This document shows positions 1-5,422 of a stretch of DNA of 6,334 nucleotides, one piece after another. The stretch's first letter is position 1. Every line of letters starts with the position of its first letter. The DNA lies in NCBI GenBank assembly GCA_024640665.1, contig JAHEEO010000182.1:1-6334 (forward strand), in the 5' to 3' direction. Source of the stretch: Rhodospirillales bacterium. Lineage in GTDB: Bacteria > Pseudomonadota > Gammaproteobacteria > Steroidobacterales > Rariloculaceae. The position numbers and the translations under genes are program-made. The notes beneath the pieces were generated by a model. That model saw only the letters and a program-made list of their open reading frames with translations, ran no database searches and was not told the origin of the DNA.

Positions 1-332
1 TTTGTGAGTCGGAAGGCGAACGACTGGAGTCAGAGCTTTCGATGATTCGGTACATCGCATGGGCGATACCTTCGGTTGGGTTTATTGGCACTGTGCGCGG
101 AATCGGACAGGCCCTTGGGGAAGCTCACCGCGCCGTAGAAGGAGATATTGCGGGCGTCACAGAAAATCTCGGCGTTGCGTTTAATTCCACTTTTATCGCG
201 CTGCTGATCTCTATCGTCGTAATGTTTCTGGTCCACCAGCTGCAGTCACTGCAGGAGCGACAAGTCTTCGATACTCAATTCTATGTGGACCACAATCTGA
301 TTCGTCATATGCATGGTCAGGGCCGGGCTTAG
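1..332 (+). CDS. MotA/TolQ/ExbB-family proton channel subunit, 3' part (5' end outside window)
   Basis: The reading frame is open from base 3 to the TAG at 330-332, giving the last 109 residues; the ATG at 42 is internal, because the frame continues upstream with a charged stretch typical of the cytoplasmic loop before the second membrane helix. Two hydrophobic segments are visible. The first (fragment residues about 18-38) contains IPSVGFIGTVRG, the family's P-x-x-G-x-x-G-T-V signature, with Thr30. The second (about 57-80) begins LGVAFNSTFIALL, with Thr63 at the position of the polar pore residue of TolQ/ExbB. In this family five A subunits surround two B subunits and use proton flow to drive movement of the B-subunit dimer in the inner membrane. 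The tail after the last helix is only about 30 residues, so no long cytoplasmic tail is present. The gene is followed after 9 bases by the Hsp70-like/FHA gene rather than by an exbD/tolR gene. Family assignment is firm; which subfamily is not known. Confidence 0.88.
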   Translation, partial: CESEGERLESELSMIRYIAWAIPSVGFIGTVRGIGQALGEAHRAVEGDIAGVTENLGVAFNSTFIALLISIVVMFLVHQLQSLQERQVFDTQFYVDHNLIRHMHGQGRA

Positions 333-341
333 GCACCTGCT

Positions 342-1709
342 GTGAGTAAGCTCGCCATAGAGTTCAATGATGCCGGAATCCTGGCAGCCAAGCCCGGGAA
401 GATTCTCGCAGAAGAGCCGGGTTATGCGCTTGTTGATCAATCCGGCGTGCTAACTGGCCGCGCAGCGTATGCTAAATCGCGGTTGCAGCCGTCTAACGTC
501 AGCACTCGTCATTGGGCAGAGTTATCGGCCGATGCGAGCGGTGCGCGGGCGGCCAACAGCGCAGAGCTGGCTTATGAACAGCTGCGGCGTTTGTGGGAGC
601 AATTCTCGAGCGCGACAAGTGAAGTGCTGTTCGTTGTGCCTGGCGCTTATGATGCCAGCCAGTTGGGATTGCTGCTGGGCTTGGCTCAGGAATGTGAAAT
701 CCCGGTTACCTCGATGGTGGAAAGTTCTGTTGCAGCCAGCACTTGTGAATACCCCGGCCGCACGCTGTTTTCCGTCGATGTCAGCTTGCACCAAATATCG
801 CTTACGGAAATCGATCAGGGTAAACATGCCTCGGTAAAGGCGCATCACAGCATTGAATCGCACGGCGTCATTGCATTTTACGATGTCGTTGCAAAAGCCA
901 TTGCGGAGCGGTTCGTTCTGTCGACGCGGTTCGATCCTTTGCATCGGGCATCGACCGAGCAGCAACTGTACGATAATTTGCCCGCGTGGCTCGCTGCTTT
1001 GCATCAAGGCAACGCTGTAAACGCGGAGATTTCGAACGAAATGGAAGTGTTAACTGCGTTGATAGAGCCGCAACAAGTTCGCGGCGCATGCGTGAGGTTT
1101 TATCGGCAGATTATCGGTTTGATCACGAGCAACCGACCTGCATCCGGCCCCGTCGTCGTGCAGTTGTCGAGTCGCCTGGCGAGTCTGCCCGGACTGATTA
1201 CGGAGCTTGGGCGCCTTGAAGATGCCGAGATCGTTGCATTGTCCGCCGGTCACGCACCTTTTGCTGCATTAGCGCGCGTCAACGGCATGGCCAGGTCGGC
1301 AGAGGGCGTTCGACTTCTCAAACGGATGCCGTTTTCGGAGCAAGCGGCGCCTTATGAGGCTAGAGCCGTCACGCCATCTGCTCAACCTGAAAAGAAAAAG
1401 CCGACACATATCGTATTTGCAGGTGTCGCGCATGGCCTCCAAAAAGGCCGCATCGCCGTAGGCAGCCGAGCAAACAATAATGCTCCAACGATTGTCATCG
1501 ATGATGTGGCAGGCTTGGCTGAAGCGCATTGTGTTGTGCAATGGCAAGGCAGCGCACTGCGTCTGCAGGATCTGAGCGGCGGCAGAACATCAGTTAATGG
1601 GCGCATTGTCGAAGAGTCGGTCGAGCTGAATATTGGTGACGTAATAGAGATCGGTTCGCCCAGCGTGCAATTGCACGTTGTGATCGTCGAGGCGGCAAAT
1701 GGCGCGTAG
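342..1709 (+). CDS. Hsp70/actin-like ATPase-fold protein with C-terminal FHA domain
   Basis: This 455-residue cytoplasmic protein has no signal peptide or membrane segment. Residues 1-315 have the layout of the Hsp70/actin fold: a first strand at AIEFNDAG (5-12), a connecting motif MVESSVAAST (125-134) resembling the E-x-x-A-A helix of Hsp70, a second phosphate-type strand FSVDVSLHQISL (143-154) and a late ALSAGHAPFAALA (299-311) in the adenosine-site position. The glycines that bind phosphate in active members (D-x-G-T/G-T) are largely missing, so ATP hydrolysis is doubtful. A linker rich in Pro and Lys (about 340-354) leads to an FHA domain at about 360-448, with GS (374-375), His396, DLSGGRTSVNG (410-420) and a final IGDVIEIG strand. 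FHA domains bind phosphothreonine peptides. The GTG at 342 is chosen because it directly precedes the first strand and no ATG in frame lies nearby; a clear Shine-Dalgarno is absent, suggesting coupling to the upstream stop 9 bases away. The 3' end overlaps the next gene by 11 bases. A regulatory or scaffold role for the membrane complex is inferred. Confidence 0.8.
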   Translation: MSKLAIEFNDAGILAAKPGKILAEEPGYALVDQSGVLTGRAAYAKSRLQPSNVSTRHWAELSADASGARAANSAELAYEQLRRLWEQFSSATSEVLFVVPGAYDASQLGLLLGLAQECEIPVTSMVESSVAASTCEYPGRTLFSVDVSLHQISLTEIDQGKHASVKAHHSIESHGVIAFYDVVAKAIAERFVLSTRFDPLHRASTEQQLYDNLPAWLAALHQGNAVNAEISNEMEVLTALIEPQQVRGACVRFYRQIIGLITSNRPASGPVVVQLSSRLASLPGLITELGRLEDAEIVALSAGHAPFAALARVNGMARSAEGVRLLKRMPFSEQAAPYEARAVTPSAQPEKKKPTHIVFAGVAHGLQKGRIAVGSRANNNAPTIVIDDVAGLAEAHCVVQWQGSALRLQDLSGGRTSVNGRIVEESVELNIGDVIEIGSPSVQLHVVIVEAANGA

Positions 1710-2790
1710 ATCGATAAATGTTATTTCGATGTCGTTTCTCGATGCCATAACTTGTGGTTTTGGAGCCGTAATACTGTTTTTCATGATTATCGTGGCGAAT
1801 ATCGATCTGCGTCACGACGAGACATTGCGAGAGGTTTCAGCGGAAACGGATCGCATGCGTATTCGCGTGACCGCTGGGCGCAAGAATCTGGTGCAATTGC
1901 GCGAAGCCGTGGCAGATGAAATACAGGACTTGGCTTCAATTCAGGCAATGCGTGATCAAATAATTGAAGAGATTCGCCGCACCGAAGATGAAGCAGAGAA
2001 TCTCGACGATAGCGATGAGTCCCGTCGTGAAGCAATCGAAGCACTCCGCGCCGAACTCGACGAATTGCAGTCGGAGATTGAACGACAGTCTGCTGCCAGC
2101 ATTTCTGCAGAAGAGGCCGGTAATCGCATTCGTAGCGTAACCGGCGAAGGCAATCGTCAGTATTTGACCGGCTTGCGCATGGGGGGCGAGCGTATTCTGA
2201 TACTGGTAGATGCCTCGACCAGCATGCTGGACAAGACGCTCGTCAATATCCTGAGGCGCCGCAATCAACCTATAGAGCAACAGATGCGTGCGCCGAAGTG
2301 GCGTCAAGCAGTCAATACAGTCGATTGGCTCACTGCCCAGATCGTGCCCGGAACTCAAGTGCAGATTATTGCCTTTAATGATCAGGTCTATTCGATGTTC
2401 GAAGGGAGTGAAGGTCGCTGGGTCACGGTGACCGATGGATCGAACTTGGAGGCTGCTGTACAGAATCTGCGAATTTCTGCGCCGAACGGTCCGACTAGTT
2501 TGCATGCGGCGTTTAATGCGGCGCGACAGATGGATCCGATTCCGGACAATATATATCTGTTGGTCGATGGGCTACCGACGATGGGCGAAGTCGCTCCGAC
2601 TCGTGCCGGTGTATCAAGTCGCCAACGCGTCGGCCATTTCGATCGGGCTGTCCGCCAGCTGCCGTTCGATGTGCCGATCAATGTCATCTTGTTTCCGATG
2701 GAAGGCGATCCGATTGCCGCCCCGCGTTACTGGCAATTGGCGCTGAGAACCGGCGGCGCACTTTTAGCACCCTCGGAGGACTGGCCATGA
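1699..2790 (+). CDS. Membrane-anchored vWA-domain protein 1 with TolR/MotB-like N-terminal helix
   Basis: The protein has 363 residues. A short basic N-terminus (MARRS) precedes one hydrophobic segment (about 12-34) beginning SFLDAITCGFGAVIL; the charge favours N-in topology, putting the rest in the periplasm. Residues about 38-135 are charged and heptad-like, rich in Glu, Arg and Leu, and predict a coiled coil. A vWA domain follows from about 163 to 357: DASTS (171-175) is the DxSxS part of the metal-ion-dependent adhesion site (MIDAS), Thr266 in NGPTS and Asp290 in LLVDG complete it, so metal binding should be intact. Asp15 in the F-L-D motif sits where TolR, ExbD and MotB carry their proton-accepting Asp. 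The ATG at 1699 has GAGG six bases before it and overlaps the previous gene by 11 bases; the alternative Met11 would remove the basic N-terminus shared with the next gene. The domains are clear; the role as channel partner is inferred. Confidence 0.85.
   Translation: MARRSINVISMSFLDAITCGFGAVILFFMIIVANIDLRHDETLREVSAETDRMRIRVTAGRKNLVQLREAVADEIQDLASIQAMRDQIIEEIRRTEDEAENLDDSDESRREAIEALRAELDELQSEIERQSAASISAEEAGNRIRSVTGEGNRQYLTGLRMGGERILILVDASTSMLDKTLVNILRRRNQPIEQQMRAPKWRQAVNTVDWLTAQIVPGTQVQIIAFNDQVYSMFEGSEGRWVTVTDGSNLEAAVQNLRISAPNGPTSLHAAFNAARQMDPIPDNIYLLVDGLPTMGEVAPTRAGVSSRQRVGHFDRAVRQLPFDVPINVILFPMEGDPIAAPRYWQLALRTGGALLAPSEDWP
2775..2780 (+). promoter_or_regulatory. Shine-Dalgarno GGAGGA for the second vWA gene
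   Basis: GGAGGA lies six bases before the ATG at 2787, inside the last codons of the first vWA gene. It is the strongest ribosome binding site inside the operon and fixes the start at the ATGA overlap. Confidence 0.75.
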
Positions 2791-3800
2791 GACGGAAGAA
2801 ACGCGTCGTCGAAACGCTTAATCTCTCTTTTCTGGATGCCATTTCTTGCGGCTTTGGAGCCGTTATTTTATTGCTTGTCATTGTAAAGATTTATGAGCCT
2901 ATTCGACTCGAAGAGAGCCAGCTGGAGCTTGACTTGCTGGTTGCCCAATACGAAGAAGAGCTGAATCAGATAATCGGTGAGACCAACCGGCTGGAGCGCG
3001 AAAGGCAATCTACGACAGAAGCATTGGTCATGGATCAGAGTCAGATTCGGGAACTTCAGCGCCGCTTGGCAGAAATCCGCTCGACGATGCTTGAGCGGCG
3101 TGACGATGCAGAGTTTTCTTCAGAGCTCGCGGGACGGCTGGCTCAGGCAAAACAAAGTTTGACCGACGAAATGCAGCGCTTGTTGGCCGATTATCGACCG
3201 CCATTGGATGACTACAAAGTTGGTGGAATTCCGGTCGATAGCGAATACATTATCTTCATCATTGATACGTCCGGAAGCATGCGGAGCTATGCCTGGGATC
3301 GAGTGCAGCAGCAAATCAGTGAGACCCTGGAGGTCTATCCGACCGTCAAGGGAATCCAGGTTCTGAACGATGAAGGGCAGTACATGTTCCGCAGTTATCG
3401 CGGTGAATGGATTCCAGATACGCCAGCGCAGCGTGAAGCGATCATAGAGCGCTTACGGGGCTGGCGAGCCGTATCGAACTCGAGTCCGCGAGAAGGCATC
3501 TTGGCAGCGATTGATGCGTTTTCCGATCCTGATAAGAAAATTTCATTGTATGTCTACAGTGACGATTTCTCGCCAGGCGCGGGCAGCATTAATGCCGTTG
3601 TTCGAGAAGTCGATCGCCGCAATGCGATTGACGCAGAGGGGAATAAACGGGTTCGAATCCATGCTGTCGCGTTCCCGGTCTATTTTGAAGTGACGGGCAA
3701 TGAACTCCTGACTGCTGCAGACTTTGCAATCTTGATGCGCGCTTTGTGCTTGCGTAACGGCGGCACCTTCGTGGCGCTGCCATCGCGCCGGGATATTTAG
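2787..3800 (+). CDS. Membrane-anchored vWA-domain protein 2, paralogue of the preceding gene
   Basis: The protein has 337 residues and the same plan as its neighbour: a basic N-terminus (MRRKKR), one membrane segment (about 14-36) beginning SFLDAISCGFGAVIL, a coiled coil (about 42-135, with QIREL and RRLAEIR repeats of charged and leucine residues), and a vWA domain from about 152. DTSGS (160-164) is the MIDAS DxSxS. The third MIDAS position appears as Ser in NSSPREG (231-237) where Thr is usual, and YSDD (257-260) supplies the late Asp. The membrane block is almost identical to that of vWA protein 1, while the coiled coils and vWA domains have diverged strongly, so this is an old tandem duplication. 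Asp17 corresponds to the proton-carrying Asp of TolR/ExbD/MotB. The start overlaps the previous stop as ATGA and is preceded by GGAGGA. The product is probably an inner membrane protein with its vWA domain in the periplasm. It is the last gene of the packed operon. Confidence 0.85.
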   Translation: MRRKKRVVETLNLSFLDAISCGFGAVILLLVIVKIYEPIRLEESQLELDLLVAQYEEELNQIIGETNRLERERQSTTEALVMDQSQIRELQRRLAEIRSTMLERRDDAEFSSELAGRLAQAKQSLTDEMQRLLADYRPPLDDYKVGGIPVDSEYIIFIIDTSGSMRSYAWDRVQQQISETLEVYPTVKGIQVLNDEGQYMFRSYRGEWIPDTPAQREAIIERLRGWRAVSNSSPREGILAAIDAFSDPDKKISLYVYSDDFSPGAGSINAVVREVDRRNAIDAEGNKRVRIHAVAFPVYFEVTGNELLTAADFAILMRALCLRNGGTFVALPSRRDI

Positions 3801-3814
3801 CGCGCCTGCCATAT

Positions 3815-3832
3815 TTCGTCATTATTCGTCAT
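3815..3832 (+). repeat. Short direct repeat TTCGTCAT, two copies 10 bases apart
   Basis: TTCGTCAT occurs at 3815-3822 and again at 3825-3832. The period of 10 bases is close to one helical turn, which would suit a regulator binding on one DNA face. With only two short copies it may also be chance. Confidence 0.35.
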
Positions 3833-3909
3833 CGGGCTGCCTCAAGATTCCCACTGTCTTTACCTTTCTTTTCGCTTAACTGTGTACGTGGCAATCATCA
3901 CAGCACTTT

Positions 3910-3914
3910 AGGAG
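3910..3914 (+). promoter_or_regulatory. Shine-Dalgarno AGGAG for the OmpA-family gene
   Basis: TTAGGAGTGA at 3908-3917 closely matches the anti-Shine-Dalgarno consensus and ends its AGGAG core six bases before the ATG at 3921, which is also the start of a good signal peptide. It settles the start. Confidence 0.8.
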
Positions 3915-3920
3915 TGAATC

Positions 3921-4640
3921 ATGAAGAAAGGAATTTTGACGGTCATCGCTATCAGTCTCGTTAGTGCGCCGGCGTTTGCGGCTGACAAAGCCGGCAACAA
4001 AAAGCCAGAGGCGGTTGGAGTTGGCGGAGGTCTAGCAGTCGGTGCCGTCTTGGGCGGTCCAATCGGGGCCATAGTCGGGGCTGCACTGGGAGGCTGGGTC
4101 GGAGACAAGTTCAGCAGGGAACAAACTGCGCGTACTGAAGTGGAGTTTCGCTACGAGCTTGCTCAGGCAGATGTCGATGCGCTGCAGTCCGAACTCAGCG
4201 GCAGTGAGCGTCGAATCGCGCAAATGCAGGCGGAGATTGCTGCCGAGGAACGCGCCTATCGACGAGCACTACAGCAGGCACTCAACGCAGAGGTGTTCTT
4301 TCGCACCGGCGAATCGAGCCTGCATGAGGAGTCAGTTAAACGGCTAGGCGAGATTGCGCGCGTCGTTGGGTCAATGGATGGATTCATCGTCCGTTTGGCA
4401 GGTCACGCAGATAATCGCGGCGACGCGGAATACAACGAACAGTTGTCTGCGGAACGAGCTGTGGCGGTCAGAGACGCCATGATCGCAGCCGGGTTTCCAA
4501 ACAACCGCATTTCGATAACAGCTGAAGGTGAAAACCTGTCGCAGGCTGCCGAAGGTGATTTGGATGCGATGGCACTGGAGCGCCGCGTACAGATCGAGTT
4601 GGTGAGCGCAGATGACCGGTTGGTCGCGCAGCAGCCATAA
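3921..4640 (+). CDS. OmpA-family peptidoglycan-binding envelope protein with glycine zipper
   Basis: The protein has 239 residues. MKKGILTVIAISLVSAPAFA (1-20) is a Sec signal peptide with an AFA cleavage site; there is no lipobox Cys. Residues about 32-62 form a glycine zipper (GGGLAVGAVLGG, GAIVGAALGG), a short membrane-inserting helix hairpin found in outer-membrane-associated proteins. A coiled coil (about 75-120) leads to an OmpA C-terminal domain (about 122-228): VFFRTGESSL, GHADNRGDAEYN with Asp164, LSAERAVAV with Arg179, and the closing RRVQIEL. Asp164 and Arg179 match the residues that bind the diaminopimelate of peptidoglycan. There is no outer-membrane beta-barrel. It lies 120 bases after the vWA genes on the same strand and could be the cell-wall anchor of that system, but this is inferred from position. 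The domain order also resembles PdsO, the OmpA-like protein of proteobacterial sortase systems, although no sortase is visible here. Confidence 0.85.
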   Translation: MKKGILTVIAISLVSAPAFAADKAGNKKPEAVGVGGGLAVGAVLGGPIGAIVGAALGGWVGDKFSREQTARTEVEFRYELAQADVDALQSELSGSERRIAQMQAEIAAEERAYRRALQQALNAEVFFRTGESSLHEESVKRLGEIARVVGSMDGFIVRLAGHADNRGDAEYNEQLSAERAVAVRDAMIAAGFPNNRISITAEGENLSQAAEGDLDAMALERRVQIELVSADDRLVAQQP

Positions 4641-4673
4641 ACACTAACGCCGTGCCGTAGAGGAGGGGTAAGG

Positions 4674-4714
4674 CCCTTCCGAGTGAGGTATCACTCGGGA
4701 GGGTTTTGCCTTTT
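4674..4714 (+). terminator. Rho-independent terminator of the + strand unit
   Basis: Bases 4674-4686 pair with 4691-4703 in a 13-base-pair stem with one G-U pair (4678/4699) and a four-base loop GGTA. TTTTGCCTTTT follows at 4704-4714. It lies 34 bases after the OmpA-family stop. Read from the other strand the hairpin is followed by CCTTACCCC, not a U tract, so it should stop mainly rightward transcription. The right arm contains the stop codon and last codons of bioD. Confidence 0.88.
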
Positions 4715-5422
4715 CTTGCTTACTAGCCATGGGCTCAATAATTCGACAAGGTCGGGAATCTGCGCTGTCGATTCGGGTATTCCGGCCTCGGGAGCGCCGG
4801 CGTTCATTCTTGGCATCAGCGCGAGCGGTGTGTCAGAACTGAACTGCCTGATCGATTCGAGCGTTGTCTCGGTCGGCATCGGCTCTTCGACTGACTGATT
4901 CACGATAATTGCAGCGATGGCGATACCCTTTGTGCGTATTGCGTCGATTGCCGTCAGCGCATGGCTGATTGCGCCCAGATAGCTACCGACTACCAGAATT
5001 GCTGGAATATTGAGCCGGCTGATCCAGTCGATTACTGTGTAATGCGCATTCAGCGGCACCATGACACCGCCAATTCCCTCGATAATGCGCACGTCGATTG
5101 CATTGGGACGCATACAAAATTTGACGATCTCGTCTAATTCGAGGTGGCGACTCTCTCGTCTCGCTGCGATATGCGGCGATAAGGGTTGTGAGAATCGCCA
5201 TGGCGAGCATGCATCAACGTTTGCCTGCGTATATGGCCTTCCCAATGCGGCAATGAGTCGCGCCGTATCGGTTGCTGGGGAATCATCGAAACCAGTCGCC
5301 ACCGGTTTGAGTGCTTCACACCGCAAGCCAGCGGCTCGAAGCTGTGTCAGCAGAATTTCAGTTATAAATGTCTTGCCTGTGTCTGTGCCAGAAGACGTTA
5401 CAAAAAAGCTATTCATAGGCAT
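4691..5422 (-). CDS. bioD: ATP-dependent dethiobiotin synthetase
   Basis: BioD closes the ureido ring: it carboxylates 7,8-diaminopelargonic acid with CO2 and ATP to give dethiobiotin, the step before BioB, in the cytoplasm. The 243-residue length is normal for the family. The P-loop SGTDTGKT (11-18) follows the first strand FFVTS. LKPVATG (38-44) matches the K-P-V-x-S/T-G motif, with Lys39 in the position of the catalytic lysine. EGIGGVMVPL (115-124) matches the E-G-x-G-G motif, and ILVVGSYLGAISHAL (142-156) and IIVNQ (172-176) match later family strands. The P-loop is shorter than the GTDTEVGKT of E. coli and resembles the GTDxGKT form. The start at 5422 lies inside the end of bioF with a 14-base overlap and a weak GCGGA upstream; the ATG at 5416 (Met3) is an alternative. 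The two genes are clearly translationally coupled. The C-terminus is encoded in the terminator hairpin of the convergent unit. Confidence 0.95.
   Translation of the reverse strand: MPMNSFFVTSSGTDTGKTFITEILLTQLRAAGLRCEALKPVATGFDDSPATDTARLIAALGRPYTQANVDACSPWRFSQPLSPHIAARRESRHLELDEIVKFCMRPNAIDVRIIEGIGGVMVPLNAHYTVIDWISRLNIPAILVVGSYLGAISHALTAIDAIRTKGIAIAAIIVNQSVEEPMPTETTLESIRQFSSDTPLALMPRMNAGAPEAGIPESTAQIPDLVELLSPWLVSKKRQNPPE

Larger units (their letters stand above)
3801..3920 (+). other. Intergenic region before the OmpA-family gene
   Basis: This 120-base gap separates the vWA genes from the OmpA-family gene. I see no convincing intrinsic terminator: there is a pyrimidine-rich stretch (about 3849-3875) but no stable hairpin before it. 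I also see no good sigma-70 promoter; TTTACC at 3859 has no matching -10 at proper spacing. The OmpA gene may be read through from the operon or have its own promoter of another type. Confidence 0.5.

Noticed and set aside
42..332. A complete small gene starting at the ATG at 42
   Set aside because: The frame stays open to the left edge with loop-like charged sequence, and the family needs an earlier first membrane helix, so this is the end of a longer gene.
522..1007. 161-residue open frame on the - strand
   Set aside because: It lies wholly opposite the Hsp70-like/FHA gene, which has recognisable domains; the translation shows no family features and is rich in Arg and Gln as antisense frames often are.
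1936..2505. 189-residue open frame on the - strand
   Set aside because: It is opposite the first vWA gene across its coiled coil and MIDAS; no domain, start signal or neighbour supports it.
3773..3789. GGCGC/GCGCC hairpin at the end of the second vWA gene as a terminator
   Set aside because: The stem has only five base pairs with a seven-base loop, lies within coding sequence and has no T tract after it.
1..4640. Zorya-type antiphage system (channel protein plus OmpA-domain protein)
   Set aside because: Zorya ZorB joins a MotB-like helix to an OmpA-like domain in one protein, and ZorA has a long cytoplasmic tail. Here the channel ends about 30 residues after its last helix, the OmpA protein has a signal peptide instead of an anchor helix with Asp, and no ZorC, ZorD or ZorE homologue is visible.
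3921..4640. PdsO of a proteobacterial sortase system
   Set aside because: The domain order is similar, but no sortase, sortase substrate or associated two-component genes lie in the window, so the name is not assigned.
4683..4898. 71-residue open frame on the + strand after an AGGAGGGG at 4661-4668
   Set aside because: The purine-rich site is about 15 bases from the GTG, the start lies inside the terminator hairpin, and the frame is antisense to bioD.
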